From NCBI GenBank assembly GCA_905181645.1, contig CAJIYN010000001.1:186001-250000 (forward strand): a stretch of DNA of 64,000 bases, given 5' to 3'. Source of the stretch: an uncultured SAR86 cluster bacterium (GTDB taxonomy: Bacteria; Pseudomonadota; Gammaproteobacteria; Magnimaribacterales; D2472). Below the pieces are notes generated by a model. It had not been told where the DNA came from. It made no database searches and saw only the letters and a program-made list of their open reading frames with translations. Below, piece after piece: positions 31,311-40,879 of the stretch. Every line of letters starts with the position of its first letter. Within the stretch, counting starts at the first letter, position 1. The translations under genes were made by a program, and so were the position numbers.

Positions 31311-32241
31311 ATGAACAGAGTTTTAGAACATTTAGGGTGCAAATACCCGATCGTTCAAGCGCCAATGGGATGGATAGCCAGAAGCCAGCTTGCTTCAGCC
31401 GTTTCTAATGCAGGAGGTTTTGGAATTATAGAAACCTCATCTGGTGAAGTTGAAAACTGTAAGGCTGAGATAGAGAAAATGGCAGATCTTACAGACAAAC
31501 CATTTGGTATCAATCTTCCTTTACTATTTTTAAAAGATGACAGCATGGTTAATTTTATTGTTGAGCATGGTGTTAAGTTTGTAACAACTTCAGCTGGAGA
31601 TCCTTCAAAATATATAGGTGTCTTAAAAGATGCAGGTATCACTGTTTATCATGCTGTCCCAAATGTAGCAGGAGCTATGAAAGCTGTTGCAGCTGGAGTA
31701 GATGGTTTGGTGGTTGAGGGTACTGAAGGTGGTGGATTTAAGGGTATGGAAGAAATTGGCTTGCTTGTTCTTATTCAAGCTATAAGAAAACAATCTGATA
31801 TACCTATTATTGCTGCTGGCGGTATTGTTGATGGAATTGGTATGGCTGCAGTTTTTGCTGCTGGTGCTGAAGGAATACAAATGGGGACTAGGTTTGTTTC
31901 AAGCAAAGAAAGCCCAGTGCATGATAACTTTAAAAATAAAATTATTGATTCAGACGAAGCCTGGTACATGGATTTTAAATAAAAAATCAAAGCCTTGTAT
32001 AAGAGCTTTAAAGTCTGAGATGACAAGTAAAATACATGAAGAAGGTGTTATGGAAATGACAGCTCTAATGAATATTAAAGATTTATATTTTGGTGGAGAT
32101 ATGGAGGCAGCGCCTGCATTATCTGGTCAATCAGTAGGTCTCATCGATAGTGTAAAATCTGTAGATACTATAATTAAAGAAACTATCAGTGAATTTAATA
32201 CAACCTGCTTAAAGCTTTCAAAGGAGACATTTGATGAGTGA
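31311..32241 (+). CDS. Nitronate monooxygenase family flavoprotein
   Basis: FMN-binding TIM barrel of the 2-nitropropane dioxygenase/NMO family. Seen: YPIVQAPMGWIARSQLASAV, GGFGIIETSSG, GINLPLL, DGLVVEGTEGGGF, IPIIAAGGIVDGIGMAAVFA and GIQMGTRFVSSKESPVHDNF. A shift near 31978 separates the C-terminal helix part (MTALMNIKDLYFGGDMEAAP). About 310 residues. NMOs oxidise propionate 3-nitronate, but many homologues have unknown substrates. The stop overlaps the next gene. Confidence 0.85.
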
Positions 32242-32645
32242 AGAAACAAGAGATTTTTTTAAAACCTATACCGATTTTGTAACTAAAGTTACCAGCGACC
32301 CTAGTCTGGACCTAGATGCATTGAAGGAGCGTCTTGATGAAATTGAATCGCTTAAAGAAATAATATTTAAGATTTCAAAATCCAATATTCCCATTAATTG
32401 TAGTTGTTGAGTTTGTTGAAATTGTTAAAAAAATGTTTTTACAAGGCAAGCCTGCTTCGGAAGACAATATTTTTCATATGAAACGAGAGCTAGGTGACAT
32501 CATGTGGTATTGGACTACTGCTTGCGCTTCTCTTGGATTAGATCCTTATGAAGTTATAAGCGAAAATCAAAAGAAACTAGAAGCTAGGTATGGTGAAAAA
32601 TTCGAAGTTGATCGAAGTGAAGTAAGAAAAAAAGGTGATTTATGA
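32234..32645 (+). CDS. MazG-like nucleotide pyrophosphohydrolase family protein (frameshifted)
   Basis: Starts at the ATG at 32234 inside the end of the NMO gene: MSEETRDFFKTYTDFVTKV. After a shift near 32400, VEFVEIVKKMFLQGKPASED and RELGDIMWYWTTACASLGL give the metal-binding ExxE..ExxD pattern of all-alpha NTP pyrophosphatases, ending QKKLEARYGEKF, a typical MazG/phage-type tail. Likely hydrolyses non-canonical or excess nucleotides. About 135 residues. Confidence 0.7.
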
Positions 32646-33745
32646 AAAAGTTGATATCTTCCGTACTGAATGACCCTAGCAGCCTAGATAGCTTTTATAA
32701 AAAGTTCTCATATTTATACTTATCCCTAAGCGTTTTCTTAATATTCGCAACTCCTATTCTGCTTTATATTGAATTGGTTAGTAATAGTTTCTATGGGCAA
32801 TATAAAAATATATTCTTGAGCTTTGATATGTTCATAATCATATTTTTTTCTGTAGACCTATTGATGCGCATATATTCTGCAGAAAAGAAAATATCTTATA
32901 TATTTAGCTTGAATGGTTTTATTGACATCGTATCAGTTGTCCCTGAATGGGTAGCGATGCTTATGGGTTTTGGGGGTAATTCTGCATGGTTAAGAGTTTT
33001 AAGACTATTTAGAGTTGGAAAAATTGTTACAGCAACGAGAGGGGGCGGTATATTATCTGGCTTTACTGGAGTTGTAGCTGTCATTAGTGCTGGTATTATT
33101 TCTACAAAAGTTCTTATATTAATAATTGAATCTTTTGGATGGATGCCAGAGTTCGATAATATAAGTCTAATATTAGGACTTGTTAGTTTTTCTCTTGCTA
33201 TGTTGCTAGGAACTAAGCTATCAGTAGTAAATGGAAGGCTCAATCAGTTAGAAGATGCTATAACAAGAATTGTTGCAGGTATTAAAGTTTTTTGGTTTAC
33301 AAATAAAGATTCTAGAAAACATCTAACGAAATGGATGGAAGGCTTCTATAGACTTCTTAAAAATCCAACACCAGAATCTGTCTCAGAGATGAGAAAAAAG
33401 ACGAATGATCTATATAGAAATATAGGCGATGATGGCATTAATCCAAACTTAGTTAGTTTTTCTAGAGACGTTGCATTTGTTTTAAATACATCTCTAAGTG
33501 AAGTGAACCCATATTATGAGAAATTTCTACAAGAAGTAACTATAGTATTTACTATAGTAGTTGTATGTGTAGTTCCAGGTCTAACAGGCCTTGTAGCTTC
33601 TCTTATTCTTTCATATATATTTTTTGGAATGTTCTATCTTATAGAGGATATGGATAACCCTCTGGACTATAGCGAAACTTCATTAATAACTGTTAATCTA
33701 AATTCTTTAGAAGAGCTTATGGATAATCTTGAAAGAGATGATTAG
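32642..33745 (+). CDS. Membrane protein with voltage-sensor-like N-terminus and bestrophin-like C-terminus
   Basis: 367 residues, intact. The first four helices look like a voltage sensor: S2 FIIIFFSVDLLMRIYSAEKK, S3 NGFIDIVSVVPEWVAML, and S4 WLRVLRLFRVGKI with basic residues every third position (about residues 114-127). Two more helices follow (VVAVISAGIISTKVLILIIE; SLILGLVSFSLAMLLGTKL), then a long soluble stretch and a final hydrophobic pair ending GMFYLIEDMDNPLDYSETSL, which resembles bestrophin/DUF4239 proteins. No K+ or Na+ channel selectivity filter is seen. It overlaps the MazG-like gene (ATGA). Function unknown. Confidence 0.6.
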   Translation: MKKLISSVLNDPSSLDSFYKKFSYLYLSLSVFLIFATPILLYIELVSNSFYGQYKNIFLSFDMFIIIFFSVDLLMRIYSAEKKISYIFSLNGFIDIVSVVPEWVAMLMGFGGNSAWLRVLRLFRVGKIVTATRGGGILSGFTGVVAVISAGIISTKVLILIIESFGWMPEFDNISLILGLVSFSLAMLLGTKLSVVNGRLNQLEDAITRIVAGIKVFWFTNKDSRKHLTKWMEGFYRLLKNPTPESVSEMRKKTNDLYRNIGDDGINPNLVSFSRDVAFVLNTSLSEVNPYYEKFLQEVTIVFTIVVVCVVPGLTGLVASLILSYIFFGMFYLIEDMDNPLDYSETSLITVNLNSLEELMDNLERDD

Positions 33746-33760
33746 TAGAGGTTAAATTTA

Positions 33761-33913
33761 ATGAAAGAAAAGAAAAATAAGAAAAAAAATAAATGCCTTC
33801 CCTCGGCAGCTGATGACTGTGCTGATGTAACTTCAAAGCATGAAAGATTTAAGAAAGAGACAGATAAATCTAAATTCCCTCCAGTAGATTACGAAAAGCC
33901 TCCTCATTATTAG
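33761..33913 (+). CDS. 50-residue basic hypothetical protein
   Basis: Lys-rich N-terminus (MKEKKNKKKNKCLPSAADD), then KHERFKKETDKSKFPPVDYE and a PPHY end. It lies 15 bases after the voltage-sensor-like gene. Two Cys are present. No family recognised; likely soluble or partly disordered. Confidence 0.45.
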   Translation: MKEKKNKKKNKCLPSAADDCADVTSKHERFKKETDKSKFPPVDYEKPPHY

Positions 33914-33981
33914 TTAATAATTTGCGTTTATATATAAAACATAATATCTTTTATACATAACTTTAATTTATTAGGAGAGGT

Positions 33982-34299
33982 ATGGGTATTAAATTTGATG
34001 GAACAAATGTAAAAAACGGTTCAAAGGTAGTCGCAAATATGAAGAGTGCTGATCAGTTAAGAGATGGGAGTTCATCTGGCGGCAAGGTTCTTGGAAACAT
34101 TAAAAGCCGAGATCAAATAAGAGATGGGAGTTCATCTGGCGGCAAAGTGCTATGTAATGTTAAGGATGGAAAAAATATAAGAGATGGTAGCTCTTCTGGC
34201 GGAAGAACTCTTATAAAAATTTCAGATGCAGCTAAAAAAATAGGCACATCTGCAACTGGTCCATCTACTGCGTTAGTATGGTGGTTTTTTGCTAAGTAA
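33982..34299 (+). CDS. beta-flower-like tandem-repeat protein
   Basis: 105 residues built of 20-residue repeats of the form IRDGSSSGGKVLGNIKS: NVKNGSKVVANMKSADQLRD, GSSSGGKVLGNIKSRDQIRD, GSSSGGKVLCNVKDGKNIRD, GSSSGGRTLIKI, then a hydrophobic tail (STALVWWFFAK). The KIRDGSG-G-IG pattern is that of small '4/5-fold beta-flower' proteins, predicted circular beta-hairpin repeats. A GGAGAG ribosome site precedes the ATG. Role unknown; it heads a set of three small genes. Confidence 0.65.
   Translation: MGIKFDGTNVKNGSKVVANMKSADQLRDGSSSGGKVLGNIKSRDQIRDGSSSGGKVLCNVKDGKNIRDGSSSGGRTLIKISDAAKKIGTSATGPSTALVWWFFAK
34051..34230 (+). repeat. three 60-base tandem repeats inside the beta-flower gene
   Basis: Units begin at 34051, 34111 and 34171. 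The core AGAGATGGGAGTTCATCTGG is identical in the first two copies and drifted in the third, consistent with recent duplication of one hairpin unit. Confidence 0.8.
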
Positions 34300-34317
34300 A
34301 TAGAGGAAGTATATAAA

Positions 34318-34624
34318 ATGCTTAGATGGGCAATTAGAGCTGTTGCGGCAGGTCGCTATAAAAATAAAGCTATTTCAGAATCAAATAGAGCTAGCAGCAA
34401 ATCAAATGATGCTAAAAGACAATTTGATTATGCGAAACGTGAAAAGGATATAGAGAAAAAATTAGCATATATGTCTGACGGCTTAAGTAAACTATCAGAG
34501 TCTGTTGCTCACACCTCAAACGCTATTGAGCCTCTTGCTGAAGGTATCATTTGTAGCATCCTTATTAGTTGAAAGTATTCAAAATAATCTTGATGAGCAA
34601 TCGAAGATATTGTTAATAAATTAA
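34318..34624 (+). CDS. small helical hypothetical protein (frameshifted)
   Basis: A short N-terminal apolar segment (MLRWAIRAVAAGRYKNKA) is followed by a charged helix (SNDAKRQFDYAKREKDIEKK) and SDGLSKLSESVAHTSNAIEP. A one-base shift near 34547 extends it through VSFVASLLVESIQNNLDEQS to a TAA at 34622-34624. About 100 residues, probably coiled coil. It follows the repeat gene by 18 bases. No family recognised. Confidence 0.5.
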
Positions 34625-34650
34625 AATAATAATAAATTAGAGTCTGTTAT

Positions 34651-34902
34651 ATGGGTTTATTTAAAAAATTACTAGGCATTGGTATTGCAACAAAAACCTA
34701 CCAAAATATATATAACAGGCCTATTATCTCACCTCCATCAGGCTATGTTGTTAGGGGAATGAAACAAAAAGGTTTTGGCTCAACATGGGTCATAAAATAC
34801 TCAAAAGAAAGCGCTATGAATAGCACTTCATCCTTTACAGTTAATGACGGGACTAGGTCTGTAAGCGTTGGGAGCAATGAGTTTGTAATAAACTGGCCTT
34901 AA
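34651..34902 (+). CDS. 83-residue hypothetical protein
   Basis: Amphipathic N-terminus (MGLFKKLLGIGIATKTYQNI) then a beta-rich domain (GYVVRGMKQKGFGSTWVIKY; SFTVNDGTRSVSVGSNEFVI). Last of the small-gene set. The final part looks like a minimal beta sandwich. No family recognised. Confidence 0.5.
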   Translation: MGLFKKLLGIGIATKTYQNIYNRPIISPPSGYVVRGMKQKGFGSTWVIKYSKESAMNSTSSFTVNDGTRSVSVGSNEFVINWP

Positions 34903-34931
34903 TAAGAAAAGACATTGGTACGATCTGCCGA

Positions 34932-35399
34932 TCAGAGCTTTTTATACATTTCTTCTAAGAATAAGGTTTCTATTTCTTTTACTTTAAAAGAAAATCCAGA
35001 GCTTTGGAACATCTGACGAGGAACAGGGAATTTAGAAATAATAGGCTCTTTATTCATATTCTCAGTTGAAGTTGCAAGAATGCATTTATCTCTAGAGTAA
35101 AAATAATTCCACCATTTGTCGACAGTCCAATTTTTATTTTCTAATAAGAATCTATTTCTTTTATGTCTTGGAAAAATATGGCTTCTATTTATTCCCATAC
35201 CCGACTTGTATTTAAAATTATTTTCTTTGAACCGATATATTGCTTTTTCTGTAATGCCCACAACCCTCCAAGGGCTTGGCGTCATTCCAAAGATAGCTCC
35301 AAGCATTTTATTTTTTACTGAATAAGGAACATCCATCTGTTGAACTTTTAGAAAAGCATTGAACATGATCTCTTTGATTCTTCTATCTTCTTTGTTCAT
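34932..35399 (-). CDS. hypothetical protein co-transcribed with the DUF2779 gene
   Basis: 155 residues, intact. Basic and aromatic: SPWRVVGITEKAIYRFKE, INRSHIFPRHKRNRFLLE and NWTVDKWWNYFYSRDKCILA. The ATG overlaps the stop of the DUF2779 gene (ATGA), so the two are probably made together. SHIFPRHKRN hints at a nucleic-acid-binding or nuclease-like loop, but this is not a recognisable family motif. Confidence 0.55.
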   Translation of the reverse strand: MNKEDRRIKEIMFNAFLKVQQMDVPYSVKNKMLGAIFGMTPSPWRVVGITEKAIYRFKENNFKYKSGMGINRSHIFPRHKRNRFLLENKNWTVDKWWNYFYSRDKCILATSTENMNKEPIISKFPVPRQMFQSSGFSFKVKEIETLFLEEMYKKL

Positions 35400-36888
35400 G
35401 TTTTAACAATCTCTAAAAGCTTTATGTAGATTGCATACATGGCATAGGTATCAAGCCAACAATAAGCAAAGAGTTTTTTTCGCATAGAAATTCTTTGATC
35501 TTCAGATAAGCCACGCATTTTTTTATATGTACTTGAAGCCATTAACCCATTGTTTATATCAAGATTTTTATAATCTAACTTTTTATCATTAGGGCATACA
35601 GCTGGTAAAACTTTCTTAATAGAAAAGCTGCCCTTAAACTCATGATGGTAATATCCACCAGATCTGAAATGGATCTATTAGGTCTATAAATCTATCATTT
35701 AAAGCCAATAATTCTTCAGAAATATCAGGACAATAATCTGCCAATGATTTAATACAATTTTTTTCAAAAGATTGGTTGTAAGCCATTATTGAACCGCTTT
35801 TTGGTATATTTTGGAGCATACTCTCAGCAATGGCTCTTCTTGGATCTTCTTTAATGCTAGCAATAAATTCAAAATGTTCTTTGTCAGAATCTATATTACT
35901 TTTAGCATCCTTTTGAATATGAAGAGAGTATTGAAAGGGCATCTGCATATGAGGCCTCTGGCCATCAAAGAGGGGAACAGCATCTGTAAATGTCTCAAAA
36001 TCAAAATAGCTAATAGGATACTCAACAGAATCTATGAAAGTCTGTATCTTTGATTTATTAATAATTGGTTTTTTAATTTCATTTGCTTTTATTTGATTTT
36101 GTTGAGTTAAGCTTAATTTTGTATCAGGTTTTATTTGCTCAAAAGAAGTAATACCTTGATTGTAAAAATCTAATTTCTTATCAAGATTAAGTTTATATAA
36201 ATTAAAAACTGAATTATTTTCTTTAGTGCTTTTTGGCCAGCATCTATCAAGATAATCACAAGAATGAGGTTTTTTGCATTGAGCTCCTATGCTAACCTCT
36301 GGCTCATTGTTGCTTATAGACACTAATTTAATATCTTCAAGCTGCTTTTCTATTTCATGCAGATTACTTTCTACGTAATCTGGTCATGAAAACTAAAAAG
36401 TTTTTTAGGCTCTATATCCCCGTTCTTCATGTAACTTTTATTGAGAGTAACCACAAATACTTTATTTAGCTTTAAGCCAGAGACCATGTCTAAAACATGC
36501 CACTGCAGGCCAGCATCTTCTTTATGATATGAGTGTAGTTTTGTTGATGACTTAACTCATAAATATCCCAGCCTTTAGAGGTTTTATTCATAATATCTAC
36601 TCTTATAAAAACTCCTTTTTCTATAAAAGAAGCCTCATAAAGAGTTGTCTCGCCTGCATCTATTGCATTTGATGTAAGATCACACATTTTTTGAAAATCA
36701 CTGCCAAGATATTCTATTTCTCGGCCATGTGGAAATAGTTCTTTAGCAACATCCCCAACTTGATCGCCTGCTCTGAGCCTGTCCTTTGAAGATTCATCCA
36801 TTGGGTTTGTAGGCTCAAAACCTTTAGTGCTAAGCCACAAAGATTTATGACATTGCTGACCTAATATAAATTTTGATTTAGAAAGCAT
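35396..36888 (-). CDS. DUF2779 predicted nuclease (frameshifted)
   Basis: N-terminus FILGQQCHKSLWLSTKGFE with a first Cys, a mid-section with AGDQVGDVAKELFPHGREI and VFIRVDIMNKTSKGWDIYEL (PD-(D/E)XK-like core), then a Cys cluster GAQCKKPHSCDYLDRCWP, and a DUF2779 exonuclease-like domain (PISYFDFETFTDAVPLFDGQ; MAYNQSFEKNCIKSLADYCP). After a shift near 35660, GYYHHEFKGSFSIKKVLPAV and FAYCWLDTYAMYAIYIKLL. The pattern resembles Cas4/AddB-type Fe-S nucleases joined to an RNase H-like domain. Breaks near 36500, 36380 and 35660. Substrate unknown. Confidence 0.8.
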
Positions 36889-36971
36889 ACTTATTCATAG
36901 GTTTATTGTTTTTGACATATGTTGTAAATATACCTATATTTCTATCAATGGGAAATAAAAAATGACTAAAA

Positions 36972-38339
36972 ATGACTAAAAATGCACATAAAAATATGCT
37001 TTATACCGGCGATTGCCTGTATGTAATGAATGGAATTAATTCAGACAGTATTGACCTAATCTATCTTGATCCTCCTTTTAATTCTAAAAGAATGTATGAG
37101 GCTCCTGTTGGAAGTAAGGCTGCTGGAATTTCATTTAATGATATGTGGACATGGAAAGATGTTGATACGGAATATCTAGACCAGTTAATAGAAGAGTACC
37201 CATTTATGGTTCAATTTATTCAAACTGTTGGGATTATTCATGGAGATGGTATGAAAGCATACCTTACCTATATGGCTCAACGTATTGTTGTAATGAAAAG
37301 AATTTTAAAACCAACAGGCTCATTTTATCTCCACTGTGATCCAACTGCGTCTCACTATTTAAAAATTATTTGTGACAGGATGTTTGGTAAAAATAATTTT
37401 AAAAGTGAAATTATAATTGTGAATGATGGTGATTATATTCTTGATACAGGTGGAGGTATACGAAATATGTTATGTTATTAATTTCACTAATTTTCCCATT
37501 CATGAAATCCCCTTGAGTTAAAGAAAAGTTATAGATATAAAGATACTGACGGAAGGCTTTTTAGACCAGGTCCTTTAGACGCAAAGAGTCTAGCTGGAGG
37601 TGGTTATGAGTATGAGTGGAATGGAAGATATCATCTATGGAGACTTCCAAAGCATAAAATGCAACAACTGCATGATGCTAAGGGGATCTACTATAGTAGC
37701 AAAGGTCTTGCTAATAGAAAATTATATCTTGATGAAGCAAAAGGTGTCCCTCTTCAGGCAATATGGAATGATATTGCATATGTTAAAGGCAATGAAGATC
37801 TTGGATACCCAACCCAAAAGCCTTTAGCTCTAATGCACAGAATTATAAAAGCTAGTTCAAATGAAGGAGATGTAGTTCTTGATCCTTTTTGTGGAGGTGC
37901 AACTACATGTGTCGCTGCACAACAATTAAATAGAACAAGTTTAGGTATTGATATTAGTGAAAAATCGCCGAGGTTTTTAATTGAAAGACTTCAAGAAGAT
38001 GGGGGGCTCCTTAATAATTTTGGGCACACATCGCAATATCCAAAGAGAACAGATATAAAAACAGAAAAGAAATCAAAAAATGTGAAAGAAACACTTTTTA
38101 AAGAGCAAAAGGGTAAATGCAAGGGGTGTAATGAAGATTTTGGAATTAAAAACTTTGAAATTGATCACATAATTCCGAGAGATAAGAATGGTCCAGACTG
38201 TATAGAGAACTATCAGCTGTTATGCGGTCATTGTAATAGGGTAAAAGGTAATAGGCCTATGGCTTTCTTAACAATGCGCATCAATAGAATAAATGATGAT
38301 ATGAATTTTAAAGTCAGTTTTGATTCTGGTTTTGAATAA
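36972..38339 (+). CDS. DNA methyltransferase fused to a C-terminal HNH endonuclease domain (frameshifted)
   Basis: Amino-methyltransferase of the beta-type order: catalytic LIYLDPPFNSKRMYE early, SAM-binding VLDPFCGGATTCVAAQQL late, with QKPLALMHRIIKASSNEGD before it. After the methylase ends (SPRFLIERLQEDGG) comes an HNH zinc-finger nuclease: LFKEQKGKCKGCNEDFG, FEIDHIIPRDKNGP and YQLLCGHCNRVKGNRPM, with paired CxxC motifs. A break near 37440-37600 splits the methylase. ATG at 36972 is chosen because the earlier ATG at 36962 meets a stop. It could be a self-contained modification-restriction protein or a selfish nuclease with protection; specificity unknown. Confidence 0.85.
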
Positions 38340-38524
38340 AATTTTTTAAATTTATAGTAATGATCTTCTCTTTCTTTTTTTGCTGTTCTGGTAATGCCTT
38401 CTTTAGAAGTGTACTCATTAGTAATGCCTTTGGAGCCAGCCTTATCCTTTTTGGACATATTTAGTAAAATTACTACAGCGCTTAAAGCTGCAATTACGAT
38501 TATTGTTAATATTAAATTGCTCAT
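38228..38524 (-). CDS. small single-pass membrane protein
   Basis: N-terminal helix LILTIIVIAALSAVVILLN, then a charged linker (MSKKDKAGSKGITNEYTSKE). As read it overlaps the methyltransferase end by about 110 bases in antisense; the true end is probably near 38340 after KKEREDHYYKFKK, hidden by a lost stop. No family recognised. It lies three bases after the serine hydrolase start region's downstream neighbour. Confidence 0.4.
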   Translation of the reverse strand: MSNLILTIIVIAALSAVVILLNMSKKDKAGSKGITNEYTSKEGITRTAKKEREDHYYKFKKFYSKPESKLTLKFISSFILLMRIVKKAIGLLPFTLLQ

Positions 38525-38526
38525 AA

Positions 38527-39861
38527 TTATTCTATAGCCTCAGTTATCATGTAAAAAAATTGATTAGGTGAAAAAGAAGTTGTGACATATGCGCCTACTC
38601 CTCTTGGTGTTGTTGACACCCAATTTGAAAGAGTAAGATCATTTGAAACTAATTTCATTTTCCTTTCATTAGAAATATTTAAGACCGGCTCGTACAGACT
38701 TGATCTAACTACAACAATATTTCTATTAAAATCAATCATTATGTATTGGCCATCATACCCAATAGTTGAAGTAATCCAATCCCCATTGGGACAATTATTA
38801 TTCTCATCTAAAGGACTTGAGCACAAATTCCAAAATTGAAGTCCATAGTAGTCAAGGCTTGCAATAGAATCCACATAAGAGCTATAGCTAACACTATCAC
38901 CCTCCCAAATACCGCCGAGCAATAACATATGGCCAAATTTGGCATAATCTCTTGCAGTTGAATCTAGGCAGCAATAAGCAAGGTAATTGCCATTTGCTTG
39001 GCCGTTATCTACAAAATCTTTCCACCAAATAGCATCTATTCCTATTTTTGAAAATAGCTGATAATCTGCATATGTTTGAAGATCTTGGCCAGTAGCTCTA
39101 AAAAGAATTTCTCCTAAAACCTGAGTATCGCAATTTGAATATTTAAAGTCACCGCGATTATAAATCTCAGTATCTGAATACCAGGGCTGAATGACTCCAC
39201 TTTCTGCAAAGTCTCTATTGATACACTTCGTTAATTGATCGTCTGAAAAAACTAAATCTCCGCCAGAGGAAGAATCGGAAGTATTTTTACATGTATCTAA
39301 TTCGCCTAAAGCATTATCAAAACATATTGGATCAAGCCCTGAGCGCATGTCTAATAAATTTTTTATAGTAATAGATGACCTGTCATCATTTGCCCAGGTG
39401 CTGTAGCAGGAAGTGAATCATTAATTGATGAAATAAGTGCGTTTACTCGAAGCACTGGTCCAACCTTAAGTGCATTCAATGCCTGGATTGTCCTAACTAT
39501 TAATGGTCTTATTGCCATATAAATCTTCTAAGCGAGATTCACTTATGCCTGTTATATTTCTTAGCGTATTTTTTTCACCAGCTAAAATGCCTCTGTATCT
39601 CTCATAAACTAATTTACCATCTTTAATTACAATAGCTGCTTGAGTATAGGCCCCATCCTGAAATGCATAATCGAATGCTTGATCAAGTTTAGAGGTGTTC
39701 ATGCCAACGCTTTCAGGAGTAACTACATCCCAAACTAAAGGATGTGATGGATATTCGTTAGGGGTTACTGGATCTGGAATCGAGGTGCTTCCACCTCCAC
39801 CGCCGCATGAAATTAAAAATAATATTGGAAAAAGATGAAGAAATTTTTTAAAAGAACTCAT
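38527..39861 (-). CDS. Serine hydrolase lipoprotein of the class C beta-lactamase family (damaged)
   Basis: Lipoprotein signal FKKFLHLFPILFLISCGGGG. Family marks: VTPESVGMNTSKLDQAFDYA, AIVIKDGKLVYERYRGI, then after a break SSITIKNLLDMRSGLDP, FKYSNCDTQVLGEILFRATG (YSN motif), and WITSTIGYDGQYIMIDFNRN in place of the KTG strand. The region that should carry the SxxK nucleophile (about 39390-39545) is unreadable in any frame. Probably an envelope esterase or peptidase; inactivity here may just be sequence error. Confidence 0.75.
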
Positions 39862-39878
39862 CTATAAATTAACATCCT

Positions 39879-40864
39879 TTATGAAGACTTCCTTATAAAT
39901 TCTTGCGTAGCTTCTTCATATTCTGATTGAATTCTATCCACAAGCTCTTGAACCGGTGGCGAGTCAACTATTCCACCAATACCCTGACCAGATCCCCAAA
40001 TATCTTTCCACGCCTTTGCATCAGTATTTCCACCTGAACCAAAGTTCATGCTGGTTTTGTCAGCTTCCGGAAGATTATTTGAATCTAGTCCTGCTTTATC
40101 TATAGAAGGTTTTAAATAATTACCATGCTAGCCTAGTATCTAATTCAGATGCATTTAAAATAGCTTCTTTAACATTTTGATGGACAGGTGCATCTTGAGT
40201 AGCAATAAATCTAGTACCCATATTCATACCTTCAGCACCCAAGCGCTAAAGCTGAGGCAACTGAATAACCATCTCCAATTGAACCAGATAAGATAATAGT
40301 TCCATCAAACCATTCTTTTACTTCTCTTAATAAAGCAAATGGTGATAAAGCTCCAGCATGTCCGCCCGCTCCTGCACAAACTAAAATTAATCCATCAACG
40401 CCCTGTTCAGCTGCTTTTTTTGCATGTCTAACACTAATGACGTCATGAAAAACTACACCACCATAACTATGGGCAGCTTCAACAATCTCTAAAGGTGGTC
40501 TTAGGGAAGTGATGATGATTGGAACTTCATGTTCTACACAAGTTTGCATATCATCCATAAGACGATCATTTGATCCATGGCATATTTGATTTACAGCAAA
40601 AGGTGCAACTTTTGCATCAGGGTTTGCAGCTTGGTACTCAGCAAGTTCGGTTTTGATTCTAATAATCCACTCTGCTAAAACATGTTGCGGTCTTGCATTA
40701 AGTGCTGGAAAAGATCCAACAATACCAGCTTTACACTGGGCAATTACAAGCTCAGGACCCGATACTAAAAATAATGGGGAGCCTATTACAGGAACCGATA
40801 AATTGTCTTGAAGAATTTTTGGTAATGACATAATTTGTTTTAGTTTGTTGTGTAGCAGCGACAT
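39879..40864 (-). CDS. Second nitronate monooxygenase family protein (frameshifted)
   Basis: FMN TIM-barrel protein distinct from the one at 31311. Seen: VPVIGSPLFLVSGPELVIAQ, GIVGSFPALNARP, FAVNQICHGSNDRLMDDM, GLILVCAGAGGHAGALSPFA, IILSGSIGDGYSVASALALG, and after a shift GAEGMNMGTRFIATQDAPVH. The GSPLF and QICHGSN motifs match the NMO class seen in marine proteobacteria. Breaks near 40240 and 40130. The start may instead be the second ATG, at 40831. Confidence 0.85.
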
Positions 40865-40879
40865 TCTAACCCAATATTA

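Noticed and set aside
34051-34230. CRISPR-like array
   Set aside because: The 60-base repeats are adjacent, have no spacers and are in frame with a protein repeat.
34903-34931. Intrinsic terminator between convergent small genes
   Set aside because: GATCTGCCGATC can only form a very short stem and no T-run follows.
36961-36983. Tandem AATGACTAAA duplication at the methyltransferase start
   Set aside because: Only two copies of 10 bases; the first ATG is followed by a stop. Probably a small duplication or sequencing slip rather than a regulatory element.
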